From NCBI GenBank assembly GCA_963922205.1, contig CAWUHX010000095.1, positions 806,001 through 870,000 of the forward strand: a stretch of 64,000 nucleotides of DNA, read 5' to 3'. Source of the stretch: Romanomermis culicivorax. Taxonomy: Eukaryota > Nematoda > Enoplea > Mermithida > Mermithidae. Below are positions 44,613-57,320 of this stretch, piece after piece. Under the pieces are notes generated by a model, which was not told the DNA's origin, made no database searches, and saw only the letters and a program-made list of their open reading frames with translations. Position numbers and translations under genes: made by a program. Numbering within the stretch: position 1 is the stretch's first letter; each line of letters begins with the position of its first letter.

Positions 44613-47140
44613 CACTTATGTGTATATTCTATATATAGTGCATAAAGTTCCAGCACTAAACTTTATAAGCGCCATAGGAACTATTTGAAACATAATTAGG
44701 TACATAAAATTTAATCAAATTCACCTAAAATTTTATTAAAATAACACGAGAAACTTATGACTATTTCTGCCGATGAGTTACTAAAAATTTAGTTTTCAAA
44801 AAGTAAAACTTTTTGGGCAGGAACAAGTTTGAAATGGCCTAATACGTACGATGCTCTTAAGTATAATAAATCATTTAAAAGTTTTATAATCCAAGTTTAT
44901 AACAAGATGTATGAAAAATTTTTGTTATCTTTTTTTCTTCTTTTTCTTTTCCTTTTTTCTTTTTTGTAAACGTAAACCAAAAAACCCAAAATTCGATGAT
45001 TAAAATCCGAAAAATTCAAAACCCAAAAAATCCATCTTTTTGAACCCCGACTCTCTTACTCTTGATATCATCAAACTGGGCCGAGCCTTCACGTAGGGAT
45101 TGGAGTCTACCTTTTAGTTTTCAACTAAGCAGGCTTATTATAAGTATGGACAGTGTTTTTTTCTGCACAGTGCAGACTTTTTAGGCTTCCTGCAGAATTT
45201 TGTTGGTGATTTCTGTACTGGTGCAGAATTTTTTGAGTCCTGTGTTTGATCACATATATTCTTCTAAAATGTGCCAGTCATTGATTCTGAATCTTTAAAA
45301 TCAATAATATTTCTTATTTTAAGATTTTAAAATGTCTAAATCGTGTTTTTTTGGAAAAAATTTCGGGCTCTTTCGCCATTTGGGGAAGAAAATTTGGGAT
45401 CTGATACAGAAAAGATGCATCTTGGTGCATTTTAGAAGATCATAATCTTAAAATTTTCCGGCGCGAACTTCAATAATCATCATTATGTATTACCTAGCTC
45501 AGGCGCGGCTTTTAGAATGTCTACCTTCACTTATCACTTTATCCAATAGTTTTCATCATCATTTTCATTATCTCATGTTTTAATTGGTAATCTTCAATAT
45601 TTTATCTTGATATTTAATGAAGATTCACATTTTTTCCTTGACATATTTTTTGAGAAAGATCAATACGTCAAGTCTCTAAACTTTTTGAAGCGATTATTTC
45701 TTCCTTAACGCGAAATCAATTCAAAGCTTCATGGAAGCAGTTTTCAGAAATTTCTACCCTTCTTACTTTTTTTCACCCAAGTTCATGAGAGTTTACGAAT
45801 AAATTACTGGTTCTGGAATTTTTTTGAAAATTTTTTGAAGTTTGGAACCTACAATTTTCTGACAGTATTGTTGGATAGTATTCTATGTGTGTGATATGGC
45901 TAGGCTTTAAGGAATGAAACTTGTAGCTCTTTTACTGTAACAAAACTCACGTTGAAAAAATTTACATCGGGCATGTATGATCATATAAACAGTTTGGTGC
46001 AGCAATCGGCTGAATCTGATGATGATGAAGATGAAATTCTGCAGCTAGCAGCTGAATAAAGCTGTTGATTCTTAATAAATTTGTGTTTAATCTATTTGTT
46101 TTACCTATGGATTAAATTTATTCTATGTTTTCAAAAATTGGGTTTTTTAGGGATTTTCAAAATTTTTTGAGGTTTTCTAGGTTTTTTGGAACGATTGAAG
46201 TTTTTTTGAGATTTTTTGGCGGAAAAGTTGGGGTTTTTGAAGGCAACTGCTTGGCAACACTGAATTCGAGTCCTCCATCGGTCCTTTAGTTCCGTTTTTT
46301 CACCGCAGGCGCAGGCTAAATTTCTTTTATTTTTCGTCATTTCAGGGACTGAAACACCGTTCTTTTCCTCGTAGATTTTTACAGATGATAACCATACACA
46401 AAAGGATTCTCTTTCTACATTTTCATGAAGTCCCCACCCCAGTGTCTGCCAAGACATGATTTTTGGCACAATAAGATTTGGAATGGCACAAAAAATTTTG
46501 AACGTTTGTGCCAATCGACACTAAATTTTTGACTGGTCCAACACTAAATTTCCTTAACTTCTAGACATTCTTGAGGCTGGAAACGCCAAAAATTTTCGGC
46601 GCTTCGCTCCGAATCATTTAATACAATATTACCTACTCGCCTTTGGCCAGACCCGTATTTAGGGAGGTGGAAGGGAGAGGAGTTCCCCCGAAATTTAAAA
46701 AAAAAAATTGTCGGCAATATTATCGTACTTATACATCACAATTCCCAAATTAAATTATATTTACATAATGTTCGTTGCACATATAGAATTCAGAGACTAA
46801 TCCAAGCACACATAAACTAGCTGAAAATAAGACGTCTTTACTGCAAAAATGATTAAACAATGAAAATTTCCAGGTTTGAAGTCCAATTTTGCCAAAAATA
46901 ATGGAATAATTTTTAAGCAAACGGTTGAAGAGAGTACTTGTTTCCAATTTTTTCCTCAAAATACCCTTTGAAAAAAAAAAACGGTGCCCTGAGCTAGATA
47001 ATAAACAATAATGATCATTAAAGCATGAATATTTTTGACATTTGGAACCTTTAAAATGCATCTTTTCTATGTCGGACCCCCAAAATTTTTTTCCACAAAT
47101 AGGGCAATAGCCCAATTTTTCTAAAAACGAAAACATGACT
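44613..47140. other. Repeat-rich region without a clear gene
   Basis: Contains a possible hAT right end at about 46250 (TTGGCAACACTG). A short acidic frame at 45975-46060 ends ESDDDEDEILQLAAE and is similar in style to hAT transposase tails. A GTGCCA/TGGCAC repeat lies near 46465-46530, and an element end near 46645 (CCCGTATTTAGGGAGG). None is complete. Confidence 0.35.
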
Positions 47141-47148
47141 ATTAGTAG

Positions 47149-47325
47149 CAGGCCTGTAGGCAGGCAGAGGGGGGGGGGTTGGGGCCATGGCCCCCCCGAA
47201 ATGATTCAAGTGTTGAAAAAGGCTTTTTTATTTTAGAAAAACTGAAGTCAGAAAAGCCAATTTTACAGTAAATTAAGTGAAAAAAATGTTTTGCCCCCCG
47301 AAAAAAATTCCTGGCTACAGGCTTG
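47149..47325. mobile_element. hAT-like MITE, 177 bp
   Basis: Ends CAGGCCTGTAGGCAGG and CCTGGCTACAGGCTTG are inverted near-copies. Flanking octamers ATTAGTAG and ATTAGTTG match at 7 of 8. The interior has a poly-G tract and its complement. Confidence 0.65.
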
Positions 47326-48821
47326 ATTAGTTGTATCATTATTTGGCTCGAACGCAAGCAAGTTTCCGTCAAATAGTATGTTTGTGTTACCACAGCAAAT
47401 TTACAGATTGTCAATGACATGCAAATAGATGGATAGTATAATTATGAGCTTCCTCCGTTTGAGTGGGAACCATATACACGTAAGCAAGCTACGAGGCCTG
47501 GAGGGATAAAGCGACTTGTTTTGTAGGTGGGGTCATCAATTTCCCTGAATTTTAGGGTGTTATTGCAGAAAAATTTTTTGATTTTTTTAAAAGTCCAGAA
47601 AACAATTCAAAAAATGCTAATTGTTGTCTAAAAACAAATTATATAAGATATCTATTCTTAGCGAAGCTCCGAAAGGATTGACATTTTTTGCTTTCTGTTT
47701 AATAACGACAATTTTCTACCAAAAATTTTGTTCCATATTTTTCGAAATAAAGGATGATGTTCTTATGGCTAGCCCATTTCAGTCATATGATGAGCGATTT
47801 GAGGACTCACCATATTGTTAGCCATAATAGCCGACGATTTTTATTTGTGGTACCTTCCCCTCAACTCTATGTTACGGTATTAACTGAAATTCTTATTTAC
47901 GGTGTTGAATTCATATGAAAAATTAAAATTGTTAGCACAACTTTTGACCAAAAATTCATTTCAACTTTGATTTCGTCTTCGTCAGAAGTAAGAGTTTCCT
48001 GACATTCTCTTCAAATATTTGTTTGACAGAAATTTTGAGATGGAAGGAAAATCTAAACTTTAGTTCTATTGGGATCTTTTAAAATTCCATTTATTTGTTA
48101 ATCGTTACTGCTTCGTAGTACAGTTTTTCTTATCGCACTTGCACGAATAGATGAAAAATAGGGTAGGCAGTAATCGCAGTTTTTAAGTTCATTAAATTGC
48201 GGCAAATTTAGCTATGATTATAGTAAATTAAATTTTTGGTGTAAAATTTTTTCTTTCTTTTCCGTGTGCTTTTAATGAGGAAATTTTTCTGTGCCATTGG
48301 CACAAATTTACTTCGCCTGGTGTTCGTGTACATAGGAGAGATAGAAGTGGGGACGGACGGCCATCACATAAGCCCCAGGCGGAGGAGCCGAAAATCCCGT
48401 CGAACATTTAGAGCAATGATCGATCAAAAAATGACAAAAGTGATATATTCGGTTATTCTACTGACGGTTGCACTAATCTCTTCATTAAATATTTTCTCTT
48501 TTTATGAAAATTTCCATTATTGTTTGAAAATACTTCTCTTAATGTGAGCAGAATTCACCGAAGATTGCAGTTTGGTGACTTCTTGATAGATTGAACTTGA
48601 TCCGGATCAGGGGTCCCCAAGGTTAGATTTTTCAGGTGGGGGTAAAGTTGAAAATTTGCGGGGGTTGTGTAGCTATAAATGTCCACTAAACACGTCATTT
48701 TGTCTAAAAATGAGGCACCTAGTGATCAATTTTTAAGACTTTAGCCAGGGGTAATACACCCTTCATACCCCTCCCCATGGGCATACATGCACACAGCCTA
48801 TGGACAGGGTATGGATTTACC
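47326..48821. other. No gene recognised
   Basis: No supported coding region. A GTGCCATTGGCAC hairpin near 48292 and the flanking sequence match parts of the 39458-40535 element. Confidence 0.4.
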
Positions 48822-49175
48822 CAGGGCTGTACCCAGGGGGGCAGGGGGCGGCTGCCCCTCCTTGGCAGTGAAAATTTTTTTACTGAATACGTACTTAAAT
48901 TTGAATTTAAATTTGAAATTGAAACTAAAAATTCTTACACATTATTTGCTGATAGATAAATGTGCAGCTGTATAAAATTCTTTATTTAGTTAAATTTCAG
49001 GACTTCAAATTGATTTTCTCATTTGAATTTGGTATTTTGCTTGATATTTTTGAATGAATTTTTTGATGAAAATAATTTGTTTTTTAATTCTCATTCTAGT
49101 ATGCTACGTAAAATGATATGTTTAAAATTTTTGAAAATCTGCCTCCTCCTTGGACAAATCCTGGGTACAGTACTG
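48822..49175. mobile_element. hAT-like MITE, 354 bp
   Basis: Ends CAGGGCTGTACCCAGG and CCTGGGTACAGTACTG are inverted. The exact 8-bp duplication GATTTACC lies at 48814-48821 and 49176-49183. No coding. Confidence 0.8.
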
Positions 49176-49183
49176 GATTTACC

Positions 49184-50541
49184 CTACTCTAAAAACTTTG
49201 ACAGAAATTTACTATAGGCCAAAAATTTGGCAAAAGTTTACTACAGGCCAAAAATTTGGTAAAGTAAAATGCAACAAACATTTTGAAAAGATTAAATTAT
49301 AAAAAAAATCAATTTAAAACACAGTTAATGATTAATGTCAGCAAACAACTTTGTTGAGTAAGTATTTATACAAAAGGAAATAAAATTTCACTTGCATGTG
49401 TGCCCATGGGGTAGTCTGATCTGGATGCTATGACTTTGGCCTCTGTTGCAATTTATTTTCATCATTCGAAAAAAATTCGACTGAACTATGGGTCAGTTCT
49501 GGTGGATATTTTACGAGTATACAAATGTAAGCTGAAACTTTGAATAGTTCAGTAACCTAATGCTGTCCACTTCTCAAATTTGGTGTTTTTAGCATCCTTA
49601 ATCTGTTTTCAGAATATTTATGCATGAGGATCTTTAGCAAGACGGTAAAACGTGTAGCGTTGGAATTGCAATTCTAATAGAAGACTCATTTGAACATATT
49701 CTTCTGTCACATCAATATGCTGAATTAAATTAACAATATGAGGAAGTTAATGAATAGTTTTTTCACTTAGAATACAAAAAGCTTGGCGTGGATGTTCCAT
49801 AATTAAGAGGTTTTTCGGCAAGCAACAAAATTTCGGGAGTGGGCTGTGCAACCAATTTTTTGTTGAAGTTGCGCATAGGAGCATCCGCCATTTGATGAAA
49901 ACAATTTCGGGAGTTCCGAAATCAATAAAGTGTATTTCCAGAAAGTCAAAATTTCATTTTTTTCTGGCCCGTCGCGCCACAGCTTATATGTTATTTTCCA
50001 TCAAAACGGAATTAGTGTTTTTTGTACAAACTTTTTTAAAAATTTAGAGGAACCGGAAATCCAAAGAATGGGCTATTGTTTAGCATAAAAGCGTTTTTAT
50101 TCCATATTTTTCATCTACAAATCATTAAAAGCGTAGTTTTTTGTGTCAAAACATGGTTTTTGGCACAAGCGATTTTGCACAGGCATGAAACGAACAGAGT
50201 GGATTACATTTGTATTCAAGGTGTCAGATAAAACATTATTCACTTTTCCTTTTTTGGTCCTGCTATTCAAGACACACTGTATTCGTTGTATGCAAAAACC
50301 TTCTAGACTTTAGACTAACATTATTTCAGTTGGGGAAAAATTTCTGGTCGTTTGAACAGAATTGAGGACCTTTGAGCAATAAATGTAGACCACATCAATA
50401 GGAGTTTTGTAGAGTCTATAGACTTACATGTTCCAAGGCATCCGACAGTGGACTAGTTGGGTTTTGTTAGCCCTATATTTGATCTTTCTGAAGTGGGATT
50501 AATTCTTAGAAAAAAAGGTGGTGTTATAAGAGATCACATTA
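49184..50541. other. No gene recognised
   Basis: A short duplicated CTACAGGCCAAAAATTTGG unit lies at 49213-49257. Nothing else supported. Confidence 0.4.
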
Positions 50542-50550
50542 CTCGTTCTC

Positions 50551-51611
50551 AAGTTCTTTTTTTAGTCATTTTAGGGGCCTGGGCCCCTAAAAGTTTGAAA
50601 ACGGCTCCTAAAATTTTAGGTCTGGGAGCCATTTTGGCTCCTAAAATTTTGACATATTCATTTATATTATAGTGAATTGTAGCTGTTCTCATTCAATTTT
50701 AGATTTGAAGTAAGTGTTTTACAGGCTCTAAATCATAAAACATCGAAAATGATCTTATTATATAATTTTTTAAATTAGTCTATTCACTGTTTCTCTACAA
50801 ATCAAACTTTCTGGAAAAAAAATTCTCGACGAAGGGAAAAAACATGGGGTTCGACATGGAAAAGATGAATTTTGGTGCATTTGGTGCAAAAGAATTCTGG
50901 TGATCAAAATCTCAATTTTTTCTATTTTTGTTACTATTATTTTAAATATGGAGCCGAGTTTGAATTCATGATTATAATGGAGGTGATTTTCATAAATTTC
51001 AAGTTTAATTTGAGCTTGTCAAACTTATGAAAGTATGAACATATTTTTTAGTTTGTAAAATGATATAATACATGTTTTCGAACCTTGTATGTTTATCGAA
51101 TAAGTTATCCTTAAATTGATTTTCCAGCATTTAGAGTGTCAAAATCTGAAAAGAATCGTTGCATAGCGCCGGAAAGATATAGGAAACAACAGAACAATGA
51201 GAACAGAAGCTGCAATTTCAAAACCCTATACTTTTGAGTCGGGAGGAAATGAACTCAAGTGCAATCTTCGATGAAGATTTGTGCAACATTAAACAAAATA
51301 TCGCGTTTTTTGCATAAAAAATTTTCTTTGCACAAAGATTTCTCGGCCGATGTTTGTACGTGTGGAAAGATGCCTGTAACTGAAAACGCTGGGTGGAAAT
51401 CAAATTTTGAACAGTGATTTTTTAAAACTCGTATCAACTGATTGAATATCTACATAATTTAATTATATAGTACGTTCTACAGTGTGTTACAAGCACGTTT
51501 TTCAATAATCTTCAATTAAAAATTTTTGGCTCCCAAAATTTTAATTTGGCCCCTAAAAATTTAGGCCTAGGAGCCATTTGGCTCCTGGTTTTCAAACCAA
51601 AAAAAAGCCTC
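50551..51611. mobile_element. Possible foldback element with GGCTCCTAAAATTTT arms
   Basis: GGGGCCTGGGCCCCTAAAAG and GGGAGCCATTTTGGCTCC near the left end are mirrored by GGCCCCTAAAAATTTAGG and GGAGCCATTTGGCTCC near the right end. CTCGTTCTC flanks both sides (50542-50550 and 51612-51620), a possible 8-9-bp duplication. The extreme ends match only weakly. Confidence 0.5.
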
Positions 51612-51620
51612 CTCGTTCTC

Positions 51621-52396
51621 TCCACGGAGTACGGCATAATGATACAGATGGACAGATTCTCAAGGTCACATTTTTTGGAAGTTGGAATCCTATGGCTTAT
51701 ACCATATTTTGGTTTATACTTCAAATTATCCAACATTTCGAAGGCTAATGCGATAAAAAATTTCAGTAGAAATGGGCACTGAGTCCCTCAGGACCTCGGT
51801 AAAAGATGGTGTTAAGCTTATTACATAAAACTTTTAAGCCAGTTTATTCTAAAGCTAAAATTTCGATTGGTGTTTACTCTATACGAACAGCGAATTTTGC
51901 AGACAATTCTAATATATCAACATGTTCTTCGCGGATAAGGCTTTTTATTTTTAAACTAGTTTTCTTGCTTGAACCGGATAATTACATGATTGGAAATCAA
52001 TTACAAATTTTGTTCAAGCATACACAATAGCCTAGAATTTAATATTTTACTGACGTTGCACTGGTTCCAAAAGTCGCCAATAATCATTCTTTTATGGGTA
52101 AACTTCGACTTTCATCTTTCTGTGGTTCAACTAGTTCCTTTAAATTCAGTCACAAAGTTATATAAGCTCGTTAACCGTTTTCGTATGTTGCTTGTATGAT
52201 TATTAAAAAGAAAATTTTTCTGTTGGACATTGTGTAATCATTGAATAGCTCCTGGTTGTGACGAAATGTAATAGGGTGTGTGACATGTTGTGTGAGGGAC
52301 ATCCCCCTAGCCAAAGGTCATCACATACTATGGCATCGGCGATCTCCTTGATGGGCCGACAGAATACTTGAATTCAGGACACCTGTTCGGGCCCCC
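51621..52396. other. No gene recognised
   Basis: AT-rich sequence with short open frames lacking domains. A GC-richer patch at 52270-52395 is not identified. Confidence 0.4.
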
Positions 52397-52404
52397 TACT
52401 ATTA

Positions 52405-53204
52405 CATACCCGTATCCAGGATTTTCAAAAAAGGGGGGGATTTTCCAAAATTTTTTAAGAATTTACCTGATAAAAAATTTATTTTTGCGATGACTTATTT
52501 TCAGTTAGTTTATGTGTGTTTGGATTCAGGTTTTTTTCGACAAACCAGGTTGCAATGTGCAACTTGGGGAAAAATTTCGGTTGCACAGATTGATATTTGG
52601 TTGCTCGGTCTAAAATCAATAAATTAGCTTATGTTTATCGGAAAAAATATCAGAAGCTAGCTTTCTTGTTTTTCATTCGATTCACGTCGGTCTTCAACTT
52701 GTTCGGCGAGTAGCGCCGGATATTCTGAAACTCTGGAAAATGAATCTTTTCACATTTTATTTCCTAGACAGGAGGTTTAATTTTTCAGTAAAGTCTGATG
52801 AATTTACAGTCGGGCAATCTACAATAAGAATTTCTACTTGAACTAAAAATGTTTTAATCACACAAGTGTCAAAATTTTTGTAAAGATCGCAAAAAATTTT
52901 TGAGAACATAACCGAGAAAAATATTTCTTTTCGTCAAATTCCCAAAAAAACAACACAGGATCATACCTTTATCCATAATATGTCGATAATTAAAAGCTAT
53001 AAGTATTAGCTAGAATGACATTTTCTAAGCACACTGAAATAATATACAAAAGTTATTGAATAATTAAAAATTGTCACTATTTTCCATTTTATAATGCAAA
53101 TCTAATTTGGAAATTGTGATGTATAAGTACTATGATATTGCTGAAAATTTTTAATGTAAAAAAATTTAGGGGGGGGGAATTTTCCCCCTTATAATACGGG
53201 CCTG
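52405..53204. mobile_element. hAT-like element, 800 bp, just upstream of STIM
   Basis: Ends CATACCCGTATCCAGG and (inverted) CAGGCCCGTATTATAAGG are related. The exact 8-bp duplication TACTATTA lies at 52397-52404 and 53205-53212. The interior includes a CGGCGAGTAGCGCCGGA hairpin and terminal G/C tracts. It ends about 105 bases before the STIM start codon. Confidence 0.75.
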
Positions 53205-53297
53205 TACTATTAAACTAAAATTTAAAGTAGAAAAAAATGCTAATTTTCAAGTTGGAAATAGCCAATTTTGATCAAAAGAGTATAAAAAAAATAATAT

Positions 53298-53309
53298 GTT
53301 TTTCCAGGA
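53298..53309 (+). promoter_or_regulatory. Splice acceptor 2 bases before the STIM start
   Basis: TGTTTTTCCAG|GA precedes the ATG at 53310. In nematodes such a site directly before the start is usually a spliced-leader trans-splice acceptor. An ordinary intron in the 5' untranslated region is the alternative. Confidence 0.45.
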
Positions 53310-53642
53310 ATGATCTCATCAGTAGCTTACAGTCGGCTGCTTGGACACGGAGGATCCTATTCTATATTTTCATTTCTTATGTTATTGTTATTATTGCGCC
53401 AACCCCTTATAGCTTTATCAGACGAAAGTTCAGAAGTCACCGTAGCGAAAGACGGTAATTTTTACGATAAATATGTTAATATCTTAAACCATCCAGATTG
53501 TTTTCATTTTTCAATAGAAAAGATAAAGTTATGTGAAGAAGAAAAAGTAATCGATCATTTGAGTTTTGAAGCAATAAGGACGCTTCATAAGTCAATGGAT
53601 GACGATTCTTCCGGATCTATCGACGTGACTGAATCATTAGAA
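53310..53642 (+). CDS. stim-1: STIM exon 1 (signal peptide, EF-hand)
   Basis: Exactly 111 codons, donor GAA|GTGAGT, phase 0. Confidence 0.85.
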
Positions 53643-56600
53643 GTGAGTTGTAACGACGATTGACAGATGCTATTTCTCTTAGGCCCAAATAACAGAAAGT
53701 GGGTTAAACGTGGGTAAGAGTGAAAGTAAAATGGCGGGTAAAATCGTAGGTAAATAAAAGTCGAGTAAAATTTCGGGTTTAAGCCGAGTAAAGTTCGGGT
53801 AAAATCGCAGGTTATTTTCACGTCTTTTTCACCAACTTTTTACCCGACTTTTACTTACCCACTTTTAGTAATCTCGAGCTGGATAAAATCGATGGTAAAA
53901 AAATTACTCACGATTTTACCTACCTTTAACCCGTCATTTTACCCACGATTTTAGCCGGACTTTACTCGGCTTTAACCCGAGATTTTACTCGAGTTTTATT
54001 TACCTACGATTTTACCCGAGATTTTACTCGACTTTTCTTTACGTACGATTTTACCCGCCATTTTACTTTTACTCTTACCCACGTTTAACCCACTTTCTGT
54101 AACTCGGGCCTTAGAATTATGAAGTTACCGAATATACGGTTCGTTAGGATAATCCAAGAATTTTGTGACCGAAGATGATCGAAATTTTGGAAACTTATCA
54201 TATAGCCCGATATGTTAATATTACCGCTTCAAAGTATAACATTCTCATTTTAGATTATTCTCTAGAACTTATTACAAAACGATTATACTACAAGTGAATT
54301 TATCGAAATTCCCACAAAACTTTTCATAAAATAAATGACTGAGGAAAATTACCTCCATTTTTGCATAATTGAAGTGGCACAGATTTTATTTACTTTTCTA
54401 CTGTTTATACTGCTGGCATTGATGAAAACGTGCATTTTGGTGCGATTAAGAATTTCAAAATCTCGAGCTTTTTCCGGCGCTTCGCGCTGATAAAGACAAT
54501 AATTAATAATATTCTCTAAAATTTGGCTGAGGCATAGTCAAAAAAGTCTAGTTCCAGTTATCCTTGATTGCTTTCACAAATCTACTATGCCTCGTCTCAT
54601 GTTAGAGTGAGTTTACTCCACACTTTTTTCGAAAATATAGTGGGCACTGGAATTTTCGCAATGTACATGCATTTGTTGATTTTTTCCGCATTTCGTTATA
54701 CATTTATTTAATGTCATCAATTTTTTGATTACAAATCTAAACCGAGAATATTACAAATTATCTCTAGAATACATTTTCCAACATTTCAATAGCTTCAGTG
54801 TTCAAAAATTCTCCGATGCTAGATGCTATACCCCAGCGGAAAAGTTATTTATGATTTTCAGTGTTCGGTTTGGATTTTTTATTGATCTTCATGAATTCTT
54901 TCTTTTGCTTGAAGTTTTCTTACCTTTGTGGACACTTTTTTTAATGGGGAGACGATGCATACGCGATTTTTGACTGAAAATGAAAATGTAACGCTTTTAC
55001 TGTATAGATAAGGGTTGAAAATACTCATTTTCCAGCGTTCTAGAATATCGAAATCTAGTGAATCAATTGAAATCTATAAATCTCCAGCTATAATAATGGA
55101 AATTTCAGCGGCAACGATTTTTTTTTGTTCAATCATTCTAAAATAATCTTGACTCGAGAAAAATGGGTACGTTTGAAGATTTTCTTGTTAATCTACAATT
55201 TTCGCTCATTTCGCGCATTTTTAAAATGATTTCAACTTGGAACGTACAAAATTTTTCTGTGTGGAAAAAAATTTGTGTCATTTTCGCGCGGTGCGGATGA
55301 AGGCGTGCGGAAAATACCCTGATCATACATCAAAGTTCATAATCATAACTATAAGCATAATTTTCCCCATGTTGTCTAGTCTGTCGAGTTATTAAGTAGT
55401 TTTTTTTATATTTGACGGATGAGGTCTAAGCCTGGATGTGGATAATATTTAGTTTTTTATAGTTCGTGAGAGAAGAGCTGCACATTACCGAACGAGATAG
55501 GGTCGACAAGCGGAAAAAAGCTTTCCATCACAATACGGACAGTATAATTACAGTCGACGACCTTTGGTGTAAATGGGTTCATTCTGACGGTAAGAGGAAA
55601 AAACAAACCGGAAATTCTAGAACTTAGAAGAAGGTCTGTTCATGCTCGTCGATGAACCAGTTCCTTTTTGCACTTAATTTTTTTAGCTTATTAGTAAACG
55701 TTTTTTCCAGATAAAAATTCGTCATCGTAGTCAAATACTCTTGAATTACACTATGTACGAAACTAAAAGCTGGGAGATTTTTGATGAATTTTTAATTTGT
55801 AACTAAGCCCCAACATTCCATTTTTTCAACGTGTATGTTTGGGGTGTTACAGCAGTTCCCAGCTATCTGTCGAATAAGAGATAATAAAACTTCCAGTAGC
55901 GTAGCTTTTGGCAGGTGAAGTTACCAGTTTCGCGTAAATAGCGCCAAAAAAACATAAAAGTACGTGAAGAACGAAATCAACCGCATTTTATTTTAGTCTG
56001 ACGCGTACAAGAAGAATTTCGAAATCATCAAAATTTCGTTTGTGTGAAAGCTGCACTTATTTGTGTGTGAGAAATTACAATGATCCATAGCCATACATGT
56101 ATCATTGTAGAAAAGTGTCATATGAATCCCCCTAAGAGTCGTCGACCATAACTTGTCAATCATATTGATATAATAGGGCTAGGTAGGGAAGCCCAACCTT
56201 TGACATGAAAAAAGCTGAAAAATGTCAGTTTTTTGTAGAGGTAGATTAGAACAAAAAATGGTTTAAAATGTCGATTTTTCGGCAGTTCGCGTCATAAATT
56301 CGATTTTTTGGATTTTTAAACCACAAGAACTATTCTTTGAACCATTTTTTATTTAGTACATGGTAGTATCAGGCCCCGTTAAAGGTACCTCCGGCCGGAA
56401 GTAAAATTCTGCGGTCACGACGATCACTACTTAGGACCCTACCTGTAAAAGGCTCGCTGACACCCAGACCTCGAAATAATGGCTGTATTATTGATTTGAA
56501 AATTTGTTTCTGTCTATCCTTAAAGTTAACTATATCTGAAATTTTTGTCTGCTGTTTGTTTGTTGCTTGTTCTTTGTTGTTGTAAATTGTTTCAAATTTG

Positions 56601-57320
56601 CGATTATAAATAATTACCTTGCCGATTCAATTTTTTTTTTTCTGAACGTCTAAATCTCTTCTAACTAGAGGTCAACAATTGTTAGGTATAGAAATATAGG
56701 TGGGTGTTCAACATCTTTCACTGCCATCCATTTCCAGTCCTAATTTGGGCATACGAGTAATAAACTTGTAAATTATGTTGTACCAACTTATTTTGCAGTT
56801 TTAAAAACGTGGCATACCTTGAAAAAATAGTGGGGTTGTGAAAAAGTGATCCAGGCCAGCTTTTTTCTGAAATAAATTACAATTTTTAAAATGTATCAGT
56901 TTCCGAATGTAGTATTGAAAATAGATTCTCGAATCCATAAGAAAACTCGGGTAGTTAACCAAACTCGAAGAGTTATTGAATAAGAATGAAATTTTTCTGC
57001 ATTCGGATGGTTTTAAGTATCGGGAAGAGAGACCTCAATTCTTTGAATGAAATGTAAAATAGGTGTTACCGAGCTAATCGTGAAAGACAAATTTCTTGAT
57101 GAAAATAGGGAATTTGGTCAAAATTTCCATAGCTAGAGGATTATGAATCAAGGCGACCTGAAAAATTATAGTTGATCTTTTACACATGTCAAGTTAGTTG
57201 TTTTTCAGAACGCAAATGGACAACGGAAGAAATGGTTCAATGGATAGAGCAAAGCCTCGAATTGCCACAATATAAAACTTCGTTCATTTCGCATCATTTG
57301 ACGGGATCCATGCTTCCGAG
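53310..57320 (+). CDS. stim-1: STIM, ER calcium sensor, first three coding exons (partial)
   Basis: Exons 53310-53642, 55463-55589 and 57209-57320 join in phase. Residues 1 to about 37 form a signal peptide with a long Leu/Ile core (SFLMLLLLLRQPLIA). LSFEAIRTLHKSMDDDSSGS continues into IDVTESLE, the canonical EF-hand; its loop runs Asp-x-Asp-x-Ser-Gly-x-Ile-x3-Glu. The hidden-EF/SAM linker contains ITVDDLWCKWVHSD, followed by WTTEEMVQWIEQSLELPQYK and the start of the SAM domain. The order and spacing match animal STIM proteins, which sense ER lumenal calcium and activate Orai channels after oligomerising. The membrane span, coiled coils and Orai-activating domain must lie beyond the window, after the retrotransposon. 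Confidence 0.9.
53682..54110. mobile_element. Long-TIR MITE in STIM intron, 429 bp
   Basis: Starts GGCCCAAATAACAGAAAGTG and ends CACTTTCTGTAACTCGGGCC. The arms stay similar for more than 130 bases (GGGTTAAACGTGGGTAAGAG and complement). TTA flanks both ends exactly (53679-53681 and 54111-54113). PIF/Harbinger-like by ends and duplication. Confidence 0.8.
54114..55462 (+). other. Remainder of STIM intron 1
   Basis: Contains a dispersed hairpin repeat copy (TTTTTCCGGCGCTTCGCGC near 54468). Nothing else recognised. Confidence 0.5.
55463..55589 (+). CDS. stim-1: STIM exon 2 (EF-SAM linker)
   Basis: Acceptor TTTTTTATAG, donor GACG|GTAAGA, ends phase 1. Encodes FVREELHITERDRVDKRKKA to VDDLWCKWVHSD. 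Confidence 0.85.
55590..57208 (+). other. STIM intron 2
   Basis: 1.6 kb, AT-rich. No repeat boundaries or nested gene recognised. Confidence 0.6.
57209..57320 (+). CDS. stim-1: STIM exon 3 (start of SAM domain)
   Basis: Acceptor GTTTTTCAG, donor GAG|GTAAAT. Encodes RKWTTEEMVQWIEQSLELPQ through the HLTGSMLPR helix. Confidence 0.9.

Noticed and set aside
45975-46060. Short acidic frame as a real gene end
   Set aside because: Only about 28 codons, no upstream exon recognised. It may be a hAT transposase tail, but evidence is too thin to call.
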